Part shown: positions 35,915 through 43,658 of the stretch, one piece after another
Layout: every line of letters starts with the position of its first letter
Numbering within the stretch: position 1 is the stretch's first letter
Source: Xanthomonas arboricola pv. guizotiae
GTDB lineage: Bacteria; Pseudomonadota; Gammaproteobacteria; Xanthomonadales; Xanthomonadaceae
Length of the DNA stretch: 64,000 bases
Assembly (NCBI RefSeq): GCF_002940205.1
Contig: NZ_MDSK01000022.1
Coordinates: forward strand, 21,287 to 85,286
Direction: 5' to 3'
Made by a program: the position numbers and the translations under genes
Notes under the pieces: model-generated
Database searches by the model: none
What the model saw: the letters and a program-made list of their open reading frames with translations, nothing else
What the model was told of the DNA's origin: nothing

Positions 35915-36466
35915 ATGGATGCCTACATCGGTCAGATCATTCTGTTTGCCGGCGATTACGAACCCCAGGACTGGGCGTTCTGCGATGGACGTCAGCTGCA
36001 GATCACCACCTACATGGCGCTGTATTCGCTGATCGGTACCACGTACGGCGGCGATGGTAGGACCACCTTCAACCTGCCGGATCTGCGCGGCCGCGTGGCG
36101 GTCTCGCAAGGGCAGGGCGTCGCGCGTGCGCAAACGCCGCAGTTGACCGCACGCGTGCTGGGTCAGCAGTTCGGCACCGCGACGGTGTCCCTGCAGACGG
36201 CAGAGATGCCGGCGCACAGTCATACCCTGCAGGCATCGACCGCACCGGCGTCTGCGCTGACGCCGAGCAACAATCTGCTTGCCGTTCCGCAGAATGCGGA
36301 AGTGTTCTATTTCGTTCCGCCCACGGGGAGCAGCCCGCCGGTAACCAACTTGGCGGCCACCGCGGTGAGCGTGAGTGGAGCCAGTCAGCCCCACGACAAC
36401 CACATGGCGGCGCAGACGCTGAGCTATCTGATCTGCCTGAACGGGTTCTATCCGCAGCGGCCCTGA
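35915..36466 (+). CDS. Phage tail collar-domain protein 2 (183 aa)
   Basis: Second paralogue: YIGQIILFAGDYEPQDWAFCDGRQLQI, GTTYGGDGRTTFNLPDLRGRVAVSQG, AEMPAHSHTL and the terminal LNGFYPQRP. The same layout as its neighbours suggests a hetero-oligomer or three related fibre tips. A good AAAGGA ribosome-binding sequence precedes the ATG. The central part, richest in Ala/Thr/Ser, differs most. Confidence 0.88.
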   Translation: MDAYIGQIILFAGDYEPQDWAFCDGRQLQITTYMALYSLIGTTYGGDGRTTFNLPDLRGRVAVSQGQGVARAQTPQLTARVLGQQFGTATVSLQTAEMPAHSHTLQASTAPASALTPSNNLLAVPQNAEVFYFVPPTGSSPPVTNLAATAVSVSGASQPHDNHMAAQTLSYLICLNGFYPQRP

Positions 36467-36490
36467 CCGGCTATCGCAAAGGAGTTCGAC

Positions 36491-37078
36491 ATGTCCAATA
36501 GCTTCATCGGGGAAGTGCGCGCATTCCCTTACAACTTCGCGCCGGAAGGCTGGCTCGACTGCATGGGGCAGACGGTCAGCATCAATCAGTATCAAGCACT
36601 GTTCGGGGTGATCGGCTTTACCTACGGGGGCGACAAGCAGAGCACGTTCGGCCTGCCGGATCTGCGCGGCCGCGCCGTTACCGGCCAGGGACAGGGGCCG
36701 GGCTTGAGCAACTGCACCATCGGTCAGTTGCAGGGTGCCGATTCCGTTGCGCTGGCTTCTGCCTCACAATTGCCGGCCCATACGCACACCATCTCCAGCA
36801 AGTTCCTTGGGCCTGTAGACGCTCCGGGTGGCTCGGTCAATATGCCGGGTTCGTCCGCTTACATCGCGCGTCTGTTGAACCTGACCCTCACGCCGAAAAA
36901 GACGTATGTCGCGTATGCGTTAGCGACGTCGACGCCTGTGGCGCAGATGTCGCCCAATGCGTTGGCGCCTTTTCCTTCCACCGCAGCAGCAGTACAGGCG
37001 CATGAGAATCGCCAACCGTTCACCACGGTGCGCTATTGCATCTGCGCCACGGACGGCATCTATCCACCCCGGCCGTGA
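36491..37078 (+). CDS. Phage tail collar-domain protein 3 (195 aa)
   Basis: Third paralogue: FIGEVRAFPYNFAPEGWLDCMGQTVSI, FTYGGDKQSTFGLPDLRGRAVTGQG, SQLPAHTHTI and ATDGIYPPRP at the end. AAAGGAG precedes the start. Its stop overlaps the start of the GNAT gene (TGATG), so the four genes are one translationally linked operon. Confidence 0.88.
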   Translation: MSNSFIGEVRAFPYNFAPEGWLDCMGQTVSINQYQALFGVIGFTYGGDKQSTFGLPDLRGRAVTGQGQGPGLSNCTIGQLQGADSVALASASQLPAHTHTISSKFLGPVDAPGGSVNMPGSSAYIARLLNLTLTPKKTYVAYALATSTPVAQMSPNALAPFPSTAAAVQAHENRQPFTTVRYCICATDGIYPPRP

Positions 37079-37611
37079 TGCCGCTGCACTTCGCCTGCCC
37101 TGCGCCCTTGCTGGCGCAGGGCATGGCGATCCGTCCCGAGGGCATGGCGGACCTACCCGCGCTACGCGAGCTGCTTCGCCGCGAGCACTGGGGCGAATTT
37201 GCGATGTTGCCGTGGGACGATGCGGCAAAGGCCGCATTGCTCGATCAACAATTCGAGGCGCAGCGCCGCCATTACCTCCGCATGCATCCTGGTGCCTTGT
37301 TTTTGGTCCTGGCGCTCCGGGAGAGAGTGATTGGTCGTCTCTATCTGGCGGCGACGGAGAAGGGCGAGCTGCGTGTGCTGGACATTCTGTTGTCGCTCGA
37401 TCAGCGGAGCCAGGGAGTCGGAACGCTGCTGATCAGCGCGGTGCTGGATCAGGCGCGCGCCGAGGGACAGTGTGTGCTGCTTGAAGTGAAAAAAGGCAAT
37501 CCTGCGGTCAACTTGTACCAGCGGCTCGGCTTCCAGGAATTTGCCGATGCGGGTATCTCCTGGCACATGGTCTGGCATCCTGTCGTTAGCGGTAGCCAAG
37601 CCAGTCCATGA
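37078..37611 (+). CDS. GNAT-family N-acetyltransferase (177 aa)
   Basis: Acetyl-CoA-dependent acetyltransferase fold: IRPEGMADLPALREL at the start, the pyrophosphate loop LDQRSQGVGTLLIS (Q/RxxGxG type) and the C-terminal NPAVNLYQRLGFQEFADAG. The ATG overlaps the stop of tail-collar gene 3. It might acetylate one of these proteins or a cell component. Its 3' end overlaps the convergent sulfotransferase gene by 26 bp. Confidence 0.88.
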   Translation: MPLHFACPAPLLAQGMAIRPEGMADLPALRELLRREHWGEFAMLPWDDAAKAALLDQQFEAQRRHYLRMHPGALFLVLALRERVIGRLYLAATEKGELRVLDILLSLDQRSQGVGTLLISAVLDQARAEGQCVLLEVKKGNPAVNLYQRLGFQEFADAGISWHMVWHPVVSGSQASP

Positions 37612-38407
37612 CGACACCGTGGTCGGAGGCCACGCGTTGGGCCTGTTCCGGGGTGAGCGCGGACCGCCAGGCGCCGGCGCGGCCCTGGCGAAAGAATCGC
37701 GTCTGTTCACGGCGGCGTTCGGCGAATCCGCGACGGTCCTCAATGCTGCGTAGCGTTTCGAAATGGGACGCGGCGACAGCGCGTGCCACATGCGACGAGC
37801 CGGAAGGCAGCCCAAGAAACGTCGCCAGGCGTGTCGTCTCGCGCAAGGGCTGGGCCAGAAGATCTTCGTAATGCAGAATTAGGCGCGGCCCTGGCGCCTG
37901 CTGCAGCCACGACGCGACATGTCCTGACCAAGACCCATACCATTGTGGTGTCTGTGTATAAAACGAGCGGCCCATGCGGCTCATGGTCATGCGTGAGTCG
38001 CGCATCTGGCTGATGGCGGCGTCTACGTCCATGCTCATCTGGTCGGCCCAGGAGGGCGCGATGTCGCGTGGGTCGCGCACGATGTAAATCGTTGCGAGCG
38101 TCGCATCTGCTGGAAACAGCGTCGGGTCGTAGCGGTCGTGTACTTTGAGCAGTTCAAGCGACTGCGCTGCGCATTGTCGATAAGCGCTGTTGCGCAGAAG
38201 GTGCAGTTCGGACGATGTGAGATCGCTGCTGTCGACATCGACGAATTGCTCGAGCCAATCGCGCGAGGCCGCAGGCGGCAGGCTCTTGCCGAGCCTATCC
38301 AGGTCCACTTCGGCTGCGCCCGTTTGCAGGCTGGAGATCAGGCAGCGCACCCAGGTGTTGCCGGATTTTGGATACGACGCCAGCCAGATGATGCCGCGCT
38401 GGCTCAT
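37586..38407 (-). CDS. Sulfotransferase-domain protein (273 aa)
   Basis: PAPS-dependent sulfotransferase. The 5'-phosphosulfate loop is YPKSGNTW (residues 12-19) and the 3'-phosphate motif RDPRD is at 111-115; HYEDLLAQP completes the family pattern. It overlaps the kinase-like gene by ATGA, so it belongs to the same minus-strand operon as the B1 gene. Sulfotransferase genes are known companions of paeninodin-type lasso clusters; sulfation of the peptide is inferred. Confidence 0.87.
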   Translation of the reverse strand: MSQRGIIWLASYPKSGNTWVRCLISSLQTGAAEVDLDRLGKSLPPAASRDWLEQFVDVDSSDLTSSELHLLRNSAYRQCAAQSLELLKVHDRYDPTLFPADATLATIYIVRDPRDIAPSWADQMSMDVDAAISQMRDSRMTMSRMGRSFYTQTPQWYGSWSGHVASWLQQAPGPRLILHYEDLLAQPLRETTRLATFLGLPSGSSHVARAVAASHFETLRSIEDRRGFAERRREQTRFFRQGRAGAWRSALTPEQAQRVASDHGVVMDWLGYR

Positions 38408-39291
38408 GTTCCCAGGTGTGTCTCGATCAGTTCGGCGCCGTCGTCCAGTGCATCAAAACGCAACGGACGCAGCAGGTGCCAGACCGGTACTTGACGTGCG
38501 ATGGCGGCGGCCTGGGCAAAAGTCGCCGGTCGCAGGCCGAGCCGCAGGGCGGCCGTTGGCCGCGCCAGGTAGTTGTGCAGCAAGGGCAGCGCGGCACTGG
38601 GGGAATGGCGCTGCATGCTCATTTCTGATGCCTCTTTCAGGATAACGATCGCATCCAGTGGAGCCGGGGTGGGGTCGAATCCCGATTGCGGGCGTAGATC
38701 GAACTTGTCCATCCCCTTGCGCACCTGCGGAAGCCCGACGCATGGCATCTGCAGGGAATCGAGCGTATCGCGCCATAGTTTCAGGCGTGGAAAGGCCGGC
38801 AACACCTCGATGTCGCCTTCAGTGCGGATGACGGTCAGATCATCGCTGAGCAACCCATGGCCGCGCCTGACGAGGGCTGCCGACAGCGTGGACTTGCCGG
38901 CGCCACTATGCCCGGCGATGGCCACGGTGCGGTTGCCGATGCGCAGGCAGGCCGCATGCAGCGGGAACAGGCCGCGCTGCAGGCAGAGGTAACCCAGTGC
39001 GGAGCCGAGCAGGAACAGCCGCCAGCTCTCATCGTCCTGGCGCAATCGCTGTACCTGAATCGAACGCCCGCCGCGCACGAGAATGCGGACCAGATCTGGC
39101 ACCTGCAGCAACACCGAGCCGTCTGCTCCGATGCTCAGCCAGGTGTCGGCGGGATCGGCAGCATCAAGCAGGCTTGGCAGTGGCGCTTCCTCGATCACCA
39201 CGTCCGAGGTGTCGCTTGCAGTCACCGACGCCGGCCAGTGCGGCAACTCAGGAAGTAGCAGGGTGCTGCGCACGTGCCAGCCGCATAGCAA
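38404..39291 (-). CDS. HPr-kinase-like protein (HprK-type serine kinase of lasso cluster, about 295 aa)
   Basis: C-terminal HPr-kinase domain: Walker A GHSGAGKST (residues 127-135 from the TTG start), then LLSDDLTVIR with acidic residues, and FPRLKLW. The full-length HPr kinase N-domain is absent. In paeninodin-type lasso clusters such kinases phosphorylate the C-terminal Ser of the precursor, and the precursor here ends in Ser. The start is uncertain: an ATG at 39459 would overlap the B1 gene by 112 bp; TTG at 39291 or GTG at 39273 fit the family N-terminus better. Confidence 0.8.
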   Translation of the reverse strand: MLCGWHVRSTLLLPELPHWPASVTASDTSDVVIEEAPLPSLLDAADPADTWLSIGADGSVLLQVPDLVRILVRGGRSIQVQRLRQDDESWRLFLLGSALGYLCLQRGLFPLHAACLRIGNRTVAIAGHSGAGKSTLSAALVRRGHGLLSDDLTVIRTEGDIEVLPAFPRLKLWRDTLDSLQMPCVGLPQVRKGMDKFDLRPQSGFDPTPAPLDAIVILKEASEMSMQRHSPSAALPLLHNYLARPTAALRLGLRPATFAQAAAIARQVPVWHLLRPLRFDALDDGAELIETHLGT

Positions 39292-39347
39292 GTAGTCACG
39301 CAGAGGTTCCGCCGCTGACAGTGATGCCGAAGTTTTGCAACTGCTGT

Positions 39348-39629
39348 TCAGGCGCGGATCTCGACAGTGCCAGCGCCGCGCAAGGTTTCCAGCAACGACG
39401 CTACGTCGGTCTCGATCCTGGATCGTGTCGTCGCGTAGTCGGCGCACAACCGGTCGCACAGCGCGACGAATGTGCAGGGCGATGCGAGATGCGTCCAGAT
39501 CTGCTTGCCTATCGGGTCAAGCGAGAAATACAGCCCGCGCTCAGTGTTCATGACCACCAGCTCTTCGCCCATTTCCGCAGCCAGGCAACCAGGCGCCTGC
39601 ACGATCAAGGCGTTCGGATCGATGCGCAT
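39348..39629 (-). CDS. PqqD-family RiPP recognition element, lasso B1 (93 aa)
   Basis: Small winged-helix RRE protein: ALIVQAPGCLAAEMGEELVVMN, then GLYFSLDPIGKQIWTHL, the typical PqqD/B1 strand-helix order. In lasso-peptide systems B1 binds the leader peptide and presents it to the B2 protease. It sits between the methyltransferase (72 bp upstream) and the kinase-like gene, on the strand opposite the precursor gene. Confidence 0.87.
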   Translation of the reverse strand: MRIDPNALIVQAPGCLAAEMGEELVVMNTERGLYFSLDPIGKQIWTHLASPCTFVALCDRLCADYATTRSRIETDVASLLETLRGAGTVEIRA

Positions 39630-39701
39630 GGCGAGTCATCCGCTTGAGGAGTTGAAACCTTAACCGGGAAACGTCTTCCTTGGAAGGAGCATAGGGCGGC
39701 C

Positions 39702-40460
39702 TCAAACGCCAGCAGCGACCCGGTCACTTGGGTGTTCGCGGCGACGAAACACCACCTCGTCATCTGACTGAACGGGCAGGCGTCGATTGTCTGGGCCGAA
39801 CAGCGGGGTGTCCGCTTGTGCAGCTAGCGGAAGGCGGAGGACTGGGTCGAACCAGCGCGCTGCGGCGGTATCTCGAAGGCGGAAATTTGCGTGCCGCAGC
39901 ATCAACAATCCGCCAGGGCGCAGGCAGCGGGCGAAGTCCAGCAACTGCGCCTGCACATCTTCGAATCGGATCAAGTGGTCGCAACGTTCGCCCTGGTGTG
40001 AAGCCAGATCGCCGCGGCGCAAGACCGCCAGGCAGAAGATCGCATCGTAGGACGCGGCGGTTTCACGCGCCGTACTGCCAGCCAGGCGAAACTGAATGGC
40101 AGAGTCCGGTTGCCTTTGAAGCCGGAGGTTGCAGGCCGCAATATGGCCGGGATGGATATCCAATCCCGTGATGGCAGCTTCCGGGAAGTAACTGCGTAAT
40201 GTGAAGACTTCTTCGCCGCTGGAACAGCCGAACGACAACAGGCGCAGGTTCCCAGTCGCTCCCAAGGTGTCCTGCGCAAAGGCAAACAACGTGGGATAGC
40301 GATCCATGGCGGTAGTGCCGTAATCCTGGAAAACGGACGCGGCCGAGGTCAGGCGCAGCCAGGTATACGTTCGGCTTTCACGGTCGCGCAGCGCGCGATA
40401 CAGCTGCTTCGCCCACGAGAAGTGGGCCAACCTGCGCCAATGGGGCAGAAGTCGGCTCAT
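39702..40460 (-). CDS. Class I SAM-dependent methyltransferase of the RiPP cluster (252 aa)
   Basis: SAM motif I reads LLSFGCSSGEE (residues 74-84), like CheR-type methyltransferases, followed by ITGLDIHPGHIAACN with the acidic ribose contact. RCLRPGGLLMLRHANFRL is motif III. It is the first gene of the minus-strand operon (methyltransferase, B1, kinase, sulfotransferase). C-terminal carboxylate or side-chain methylation of the peptide is possible but unproven. Confidence 0.75.
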   Translation of the reverse strand: MSRLLPHWRRLAHFSWAKQLYRALRDRESRTYTWLRLTSAASVFQDYGTTAMDRYPTLFAFAQDTLGATGNLRLLSFGCSSGEEVFTLRSYFPEAAITGLDIHPGHIAACNLRLQRQPDSAIQFRLAGSTARETAASYDAIFCLAVLRRGDLASHQGERCDHLIRFEDVQAQLLDFARCLRPGGLLMLRHANFRLRDTAAARWFDPVLRLPLAAQADTPLFGPDNRRLPVQSDDEVVFRRREHPSDRVAAGV

Positions 40461-40601
40461 CTATGTGTGGAATCTGCAAAGAGCAGTAGAATGGACCTGG
40501 CCGGCCGCAGCAGGATGATTGGCGCATCGGATAGGATTGGCACTACCATCGGTCATGGAACAAGCAGCCAGACTGCAGCGGGGATGTTGCTTGAAGCGTA
40601 G

Positions 40602-40662
40602 CCGGTAGCGGCCATCAACGACACAGCGTGCTACCGGACACGTGGGACGTACGCGGTTGACA
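40602..40662 (+). promoter_or_regulatory. Inverted repeat and -35 element before the precursor gene
   Basis: CCGGTAGC (40602-40609) and GCTACCGG (40630-40637) form a perfect 8-bp inverted repeat. Twenty bases further is a consensus -35, TTGACA (40657-40662). No good -10 follows at 17 bp (the area is GC-rich), which hints at activator or alternative sigma control. The same 268-bp region must also start the divergent minus operon. Confidence 0.4.
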
Positions 40663-40728
40663 CTGCGCGCTGTGCTGGGCGGCGCGTACGCGAGCTGCCG
40701 GCGACTTTACAAAAAACGGGAGTGTGCG

Positions 40729-40884
40729 ATGTACGAGAATGATCAGGCAGTAGCGTCCGATACCTCCTCGCAGACCGAGCGCAAGGTATGGGCGACACCG
40801 GTGGTGTCGTTCCTTGCCATCGATGAGACCGCCAACAATATTTACGCAGGGAACGATGGCGTGGGAAACGGGACCGGTTCCTGA
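40729..40884 (+). CDS. Lasso-type RiPP precursor peptide (51 aa)
   Basis: ATG at 40729 with GGGAG seven bases upstream. The leader carries KVWATPVVSFL (like the Y/WxxPxV block recognised by B1) and ends DETA, with Thr34 at position -2, the conserved lasso cleavage landmark. The predicted core is NNIYAGNDGVGNGTGS (residues 36-51): Asp at core position 8 can close an 8-residue ring onto the N-terminal amine, and Ser is C-terminal. An Asn at core position 1 is unusual (Gly, Ala, Ser or Cys are common). The cyclase gene follows 19 bp later. Cleavage and topology are predictions. Confidence 0.75.
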   Translation: MYENDQAVASDTSSQTERKVWATPVVSFLAIDETANNIYAGNDGVGNGTGS

Positions 40885-40903
40885 GTCCGTCTAGTCGATC
40901 AAG

Positions 40904-42829
40904 GTGAGCGATTTCGCGGGGGTGTGGCGTCTCGACGGCGCACCTGTCTCCGCCGTGGATGTGGTGCGTCTCGATCAAGCGCTGGAAGCACGCGGAATCG
41001 GCTCGCGGCGTGTCTGGCACGGTGGCGATATAGCGATCGTCCATCGCCAGCATTACTTCACAGCGGAGGACGCCTGCGAAGCGATGCCATGGGTGGGCGG
41101 GACCGGGGCAGTCCTTGCCGCAGATGTCGTGTTGGCCGCGCGCCGCGAGCTCGCCGCCGCGCTAGGTGAGCCTCCCAGCAGCTGTAGTCCCGATGGCGCC
41201 TTGTTGCTGGAGGCCTTGCAGCGTTGGGATATCGACGCGTTGCCACGTGTGCATGGGTCCTTTGCGCTTGCGTTGTATCGGCCCGACCAGCGCCGGTTGT
41301 TGCTGGCCCGCGATCCAGTGGGTATCCGCGCGTTGTTCGTGCATCGTGGCCCGAACCTGATCGCGTTTTCCACCCGTTTACGGGCGCTGCTGGCGTTGCC
41401 GGAGATTCCCTCGGATCTTGATGAGCAGGCGCTGGCCGGGCAACTCGTCATGGACAGAACGCGGGCGACGCGCACGATCTATCGCTCTATCGACCGGGTG
41501 CCGATGGCACATGTCCTGAACATGACGCAGGAATGGACGCGCGTGCAGCGATGGTGGTCGCTGCCGCAAGCCGGTGTCTTGCATTTGCGCAACGATGAGG
41601 AGGTCGAAGAGGCCGCCGCTGAGGTACTGGATCTGGCCGTTGCCGACTCCCTGCGTGCGCCCGGTCGTGTCGCCATGTGCCTGACGGGTGGCCTCGATAG
41701 TACGTCGGTCGCTCTTTCCGCCGCGCGTCAACACACCGCTGCGCCACTTCTTGCTTTCACGCGGTTCCCGCAGGCGGCGACTGCAGCGCCCAACGCACGC
41801 CACTACTATGACGAATCGCCGCGTGCCCGCTTGCTGGCCGCCAGCCATCCGGGCATCGACTGGCACATGGTCGGCGACGATGGCCAAGACTGGGGCGAAC
41901 ACGATGCTGAGCGTTGGCTGCGCGAAGGTGCGCAGCCAACGCGCTCCCCACTGAATATGGCCTGGTTTTTTCCCCTCTATCGTGAGATGGAGGCGTGCGG
42001 CTGCAGCGTCCTGATCGGTGGCGAGCTAGGCAATGCGTTTTTCAGCAATGACGGCTTGTCCCGGTTGCCGGACTTGCTCCGCGACCGCCAGTGGCGCACG
42101 TTGCTGATGCAGACGCGTGCGCTGGCGGCCACCGAAGGGTTGAGCGTGCGCAAGGCGCTGCAGCGCCACGTGCTGCGCCCTTTCATGCCGATCGCGGTTA
42201 TCCGGCGCTGGCATGGTCTGCCCGCCGACATATGGATGTGCAACGCCGCTCTGAATCCCCAGTTTGCACGAGAGCTGGATCTGCGCCGTACGTTGGAAAT
42301 GAGCCGCCACCGGATTCTTTTCCGTGCCAACCATCCTTCGCTCGCGGTGCGGCGAGAGTGGTTCCTGAGCGATGCCGTGGCGATGGAGACCTATGGGGTG
42401 CTTCGCGCAATGTCTGGCGTGGATATCCGCATGCCGCTCGCCGACCGGCGCGTCATCGAGTTCTTCGGCAGCCTGCCGCTGGATCAGTTCCTGCGCGATG
42501 GCGTCAGCCGATCGCTGCCGCGTCGGTTGCTCGCCGCACGCGGCGCACCTCCGGAAATTTCCGCCAACCGTCAGGTGGGCGTGCAGCATGGGGACTGGTT
42601 CGCGCACCTGAGCGCGCGGCGCGCCAGCATGCAGCAGCAACTCCACACGCTGCAGGACTCCGCGCTGGCGCGGCGCGTGCTCGACCTGCCGCGACTGCAA
42701 GGATTGCTGGACAATTGGCCGCGCGATGCTCAGGCCGCTGAGTCCAAACGTGAGGCCTATCTACAGATGCTGGTATATGGGTTGCAGACCGGCGGCTTCC
42801 TGGCCTGGCACGAGCGCGGCGGTCGCTGA
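40904..42829 (+). CDS. Asparagine-synthetase-like macrolactam synthetase, lasso cyclase C (641 aa)
   Basis: Two-domain AsnB-like protein. The N-terminal domain lacks the catalytic Cys2 of glutaminases (MSDFAG in place of MCGI) but keeps VHGSFALALYRPDQRRLLLARDPVGIRALF. The C-terminal ATP pyrophosphatase loop is LTGGLDSTS (260-268). In lasso systems this enzyme adenylates the ring Asp/Glu and forms the isopeptide bond. GTG start at 40904. The end of the gene lies in a perfect palindrome (42815-42850). Confidence 0.88.
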   Translation: MSDFAGVWRLDGAPVSAVDVVRLDQALEARGIGSRRVWHGGDIAIVHRQHYFTAEDACEAMPWVGGTGAVLAADVVLAARRELAAALGEPPSSCSPDGALLLEALQRWDIDALPRVHGSFALALYRPDQRRLLLARDPVGIRALFVHRGPNLIAFSTRLRALLALPEIPSDLDEQALAGQLVMDRTRATRTIYRSIDRVPMAHVLNMTQEWTRVQRWWSLPQAGVLHLRNDEEVEEAAAEVLDLAVADSLRAPGRVAMCLTGGLDSTSVALSAARQHTAAPLLAFTRFPQAATAAPNARHYYDESPRARLLAASHPGIDWHMVGDDGQDWGEHDAERWLREGAQPTRSPLNMAWFFPLYREMEACGCSVLIGGELGNAFFSNDGLSRLPDLLRDRQWRTLLMQTRALAATEGLSVRKALQRHVLRPFMPIAVIRRWHGLPADIWMCNAALNPQFARELDLRRTLEMSRHRILFRANHPSLAVRREWFLSDAVAMETYGVLRAMSGVDIRMPLADRRVIEFFGSLPLDQFLRDGVSRSLPRRLLAARGAPPEISANRQVGVQHGDWFAHLSARRASMQQQLHTLQDSALARRVLDLPRLQGLLDNWPRDAQAAESKREAYLQMLVYGLQTGGFLAWHERGGR

Positions 42830-42850
42830 TCGCGATCAGCGACCGCCGCG
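42815..42850. repeat. Perfect 36-bp palindrome over the cyclase stop codon
   Basis: Eighteen bases (42815-42832) are followed directly by their exact reverse complement (42833-42850). The TGA at 42827-42829 is inside the left arm. No T-run follows. As RNA it forms an 18-bp hairpin at the end of the A-C message; as DNA it could be a protein site. Confidence 0.85.
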
Positions 42851-43163
42851 TGGGCATACAGCCCGCGCCAAGGCTGCGCCGCGATCGACAGCGCAACGCG
42901 CCCGGTCTGACGTTTGTTAGGCTAGCCGACACGGCAAGGCACTCGGCCATGGGAAGCCGCTCGGGCCCGCGTGATGGCATGAGCTCGATCGCGTCTGCCG
43001 CCCTTCCCTCGACACGTGCCTGCGCCATGCTCTTTCCTCCTTCGGTCCTGCAGTCACGAATGCGGACACCACAACGTTGCTTGGCGGGAGTGCGCCATGC
43101 TCATATCGCGGCGGTGGAGTCGATTGCCGCGCAAGATCACCCTAGCTGGGATGAGGGCTGCCC
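42851..43163. other. Intergenic region between cyclase and B2 genes
   Basis: About 310 bp with no supportable gene; overlapping frames look like noise. A gap of this size is odd in an otherwise tightly packed cluster, and may hold a second promoter or a deleted gene. Confidence 0.35.
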
Positions 43164-43658
43164 GTGAGCGTTTCCCGCGCTGTCAGCGGCTTCCATCGCA
43201 GGCTGGTCGCCTTCGCGCGCCTGCCTCGCTTCGAGCGGCTGTTACTGGTGCCGGCCTGGCTGCTGCTGGGTGCAGCGCGGGGCGCCGTGCGGTTGGTGGG
43301 CTTTCGCCATCTGGCACCCTGGGTGGGCCAGCAAGTGGCAGTACCGCCAGCGTTGCCACGCCTGGATGAACGTGCGCAACGTCGCGCCCTGCAGATCAGC
43401 CGCACCCTGCGGCTGGCCGCACGCCACACGCCCTGGGAATCCAACTGCCTGGCGCAGGCGTTGGCGGCGCGTTGCCTGCTAGGCCTGTTCCGGGTCGCCC
43501 ATTTGCTGTGCCTGGGCGTTGCGCGTAGCGCAGACGGATCCGCACTACAGGCGCATGCCTGGGTATCGGCCGGCAGCCAGCACGTCACCGGCGGACACGG
43601 GACCGATCGCTTCACTCGCGTGGGTTGCTTCCTGCCACGCACACGGCAAGCCCGGTGA
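43164..43658 (+). CDS. Lasso peptide B2 protein, transglutaminase-like leader peptidase (164 aa)
   Basis: Cysteine protease-like B2: N-terminal helix RLPRFERLLLVPAWLLL, then catalytic Cys95 in WESNCLAQALAARCLL and His131 in LQAHAWVSAG, the standard B2 pattern. It cuts the leader after the Thr(-2) position. GTG start. It overlaps the exporter gene by GTGA. Length (164 aa) is slightly long for B2 proteins (about 140-160). Confidence 0.85.
   Translation: MSVSRAVSGFHRRLVAFARLPRFERLLLVPAWLLLGAARGAVRLVGFRHLAPWVGQQVAVPPALPRLDERAQRRALQISRTLRLAARHTPWESNCLAQALAARCLLGLFRVAHLLCLGVARSADGSALQAHAWVSAGSQHVTGGHGTDRFTRVGCFLPRTRQAR

Noticed and set aside
35351..37078. Prophage tail module
   Set aside because: Only collar-domain paralogues are present; no baseplate, sheath, tape-measure, lysis or integrase genes in the window.
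40904..42829. Ordinary asparagine synthase
   Set aside because: The N-terminal catalytic Cys is missing and the neighbours are a precursor peptide, B1 and B2, so a lasso-type cyclase fits better.
42850..43167. 105-aa frame between cyclase and B2 as a second precursor
   Set aside because: No leader motif, no Thr(-2) and no ring acid; it overlaps the B2 start.
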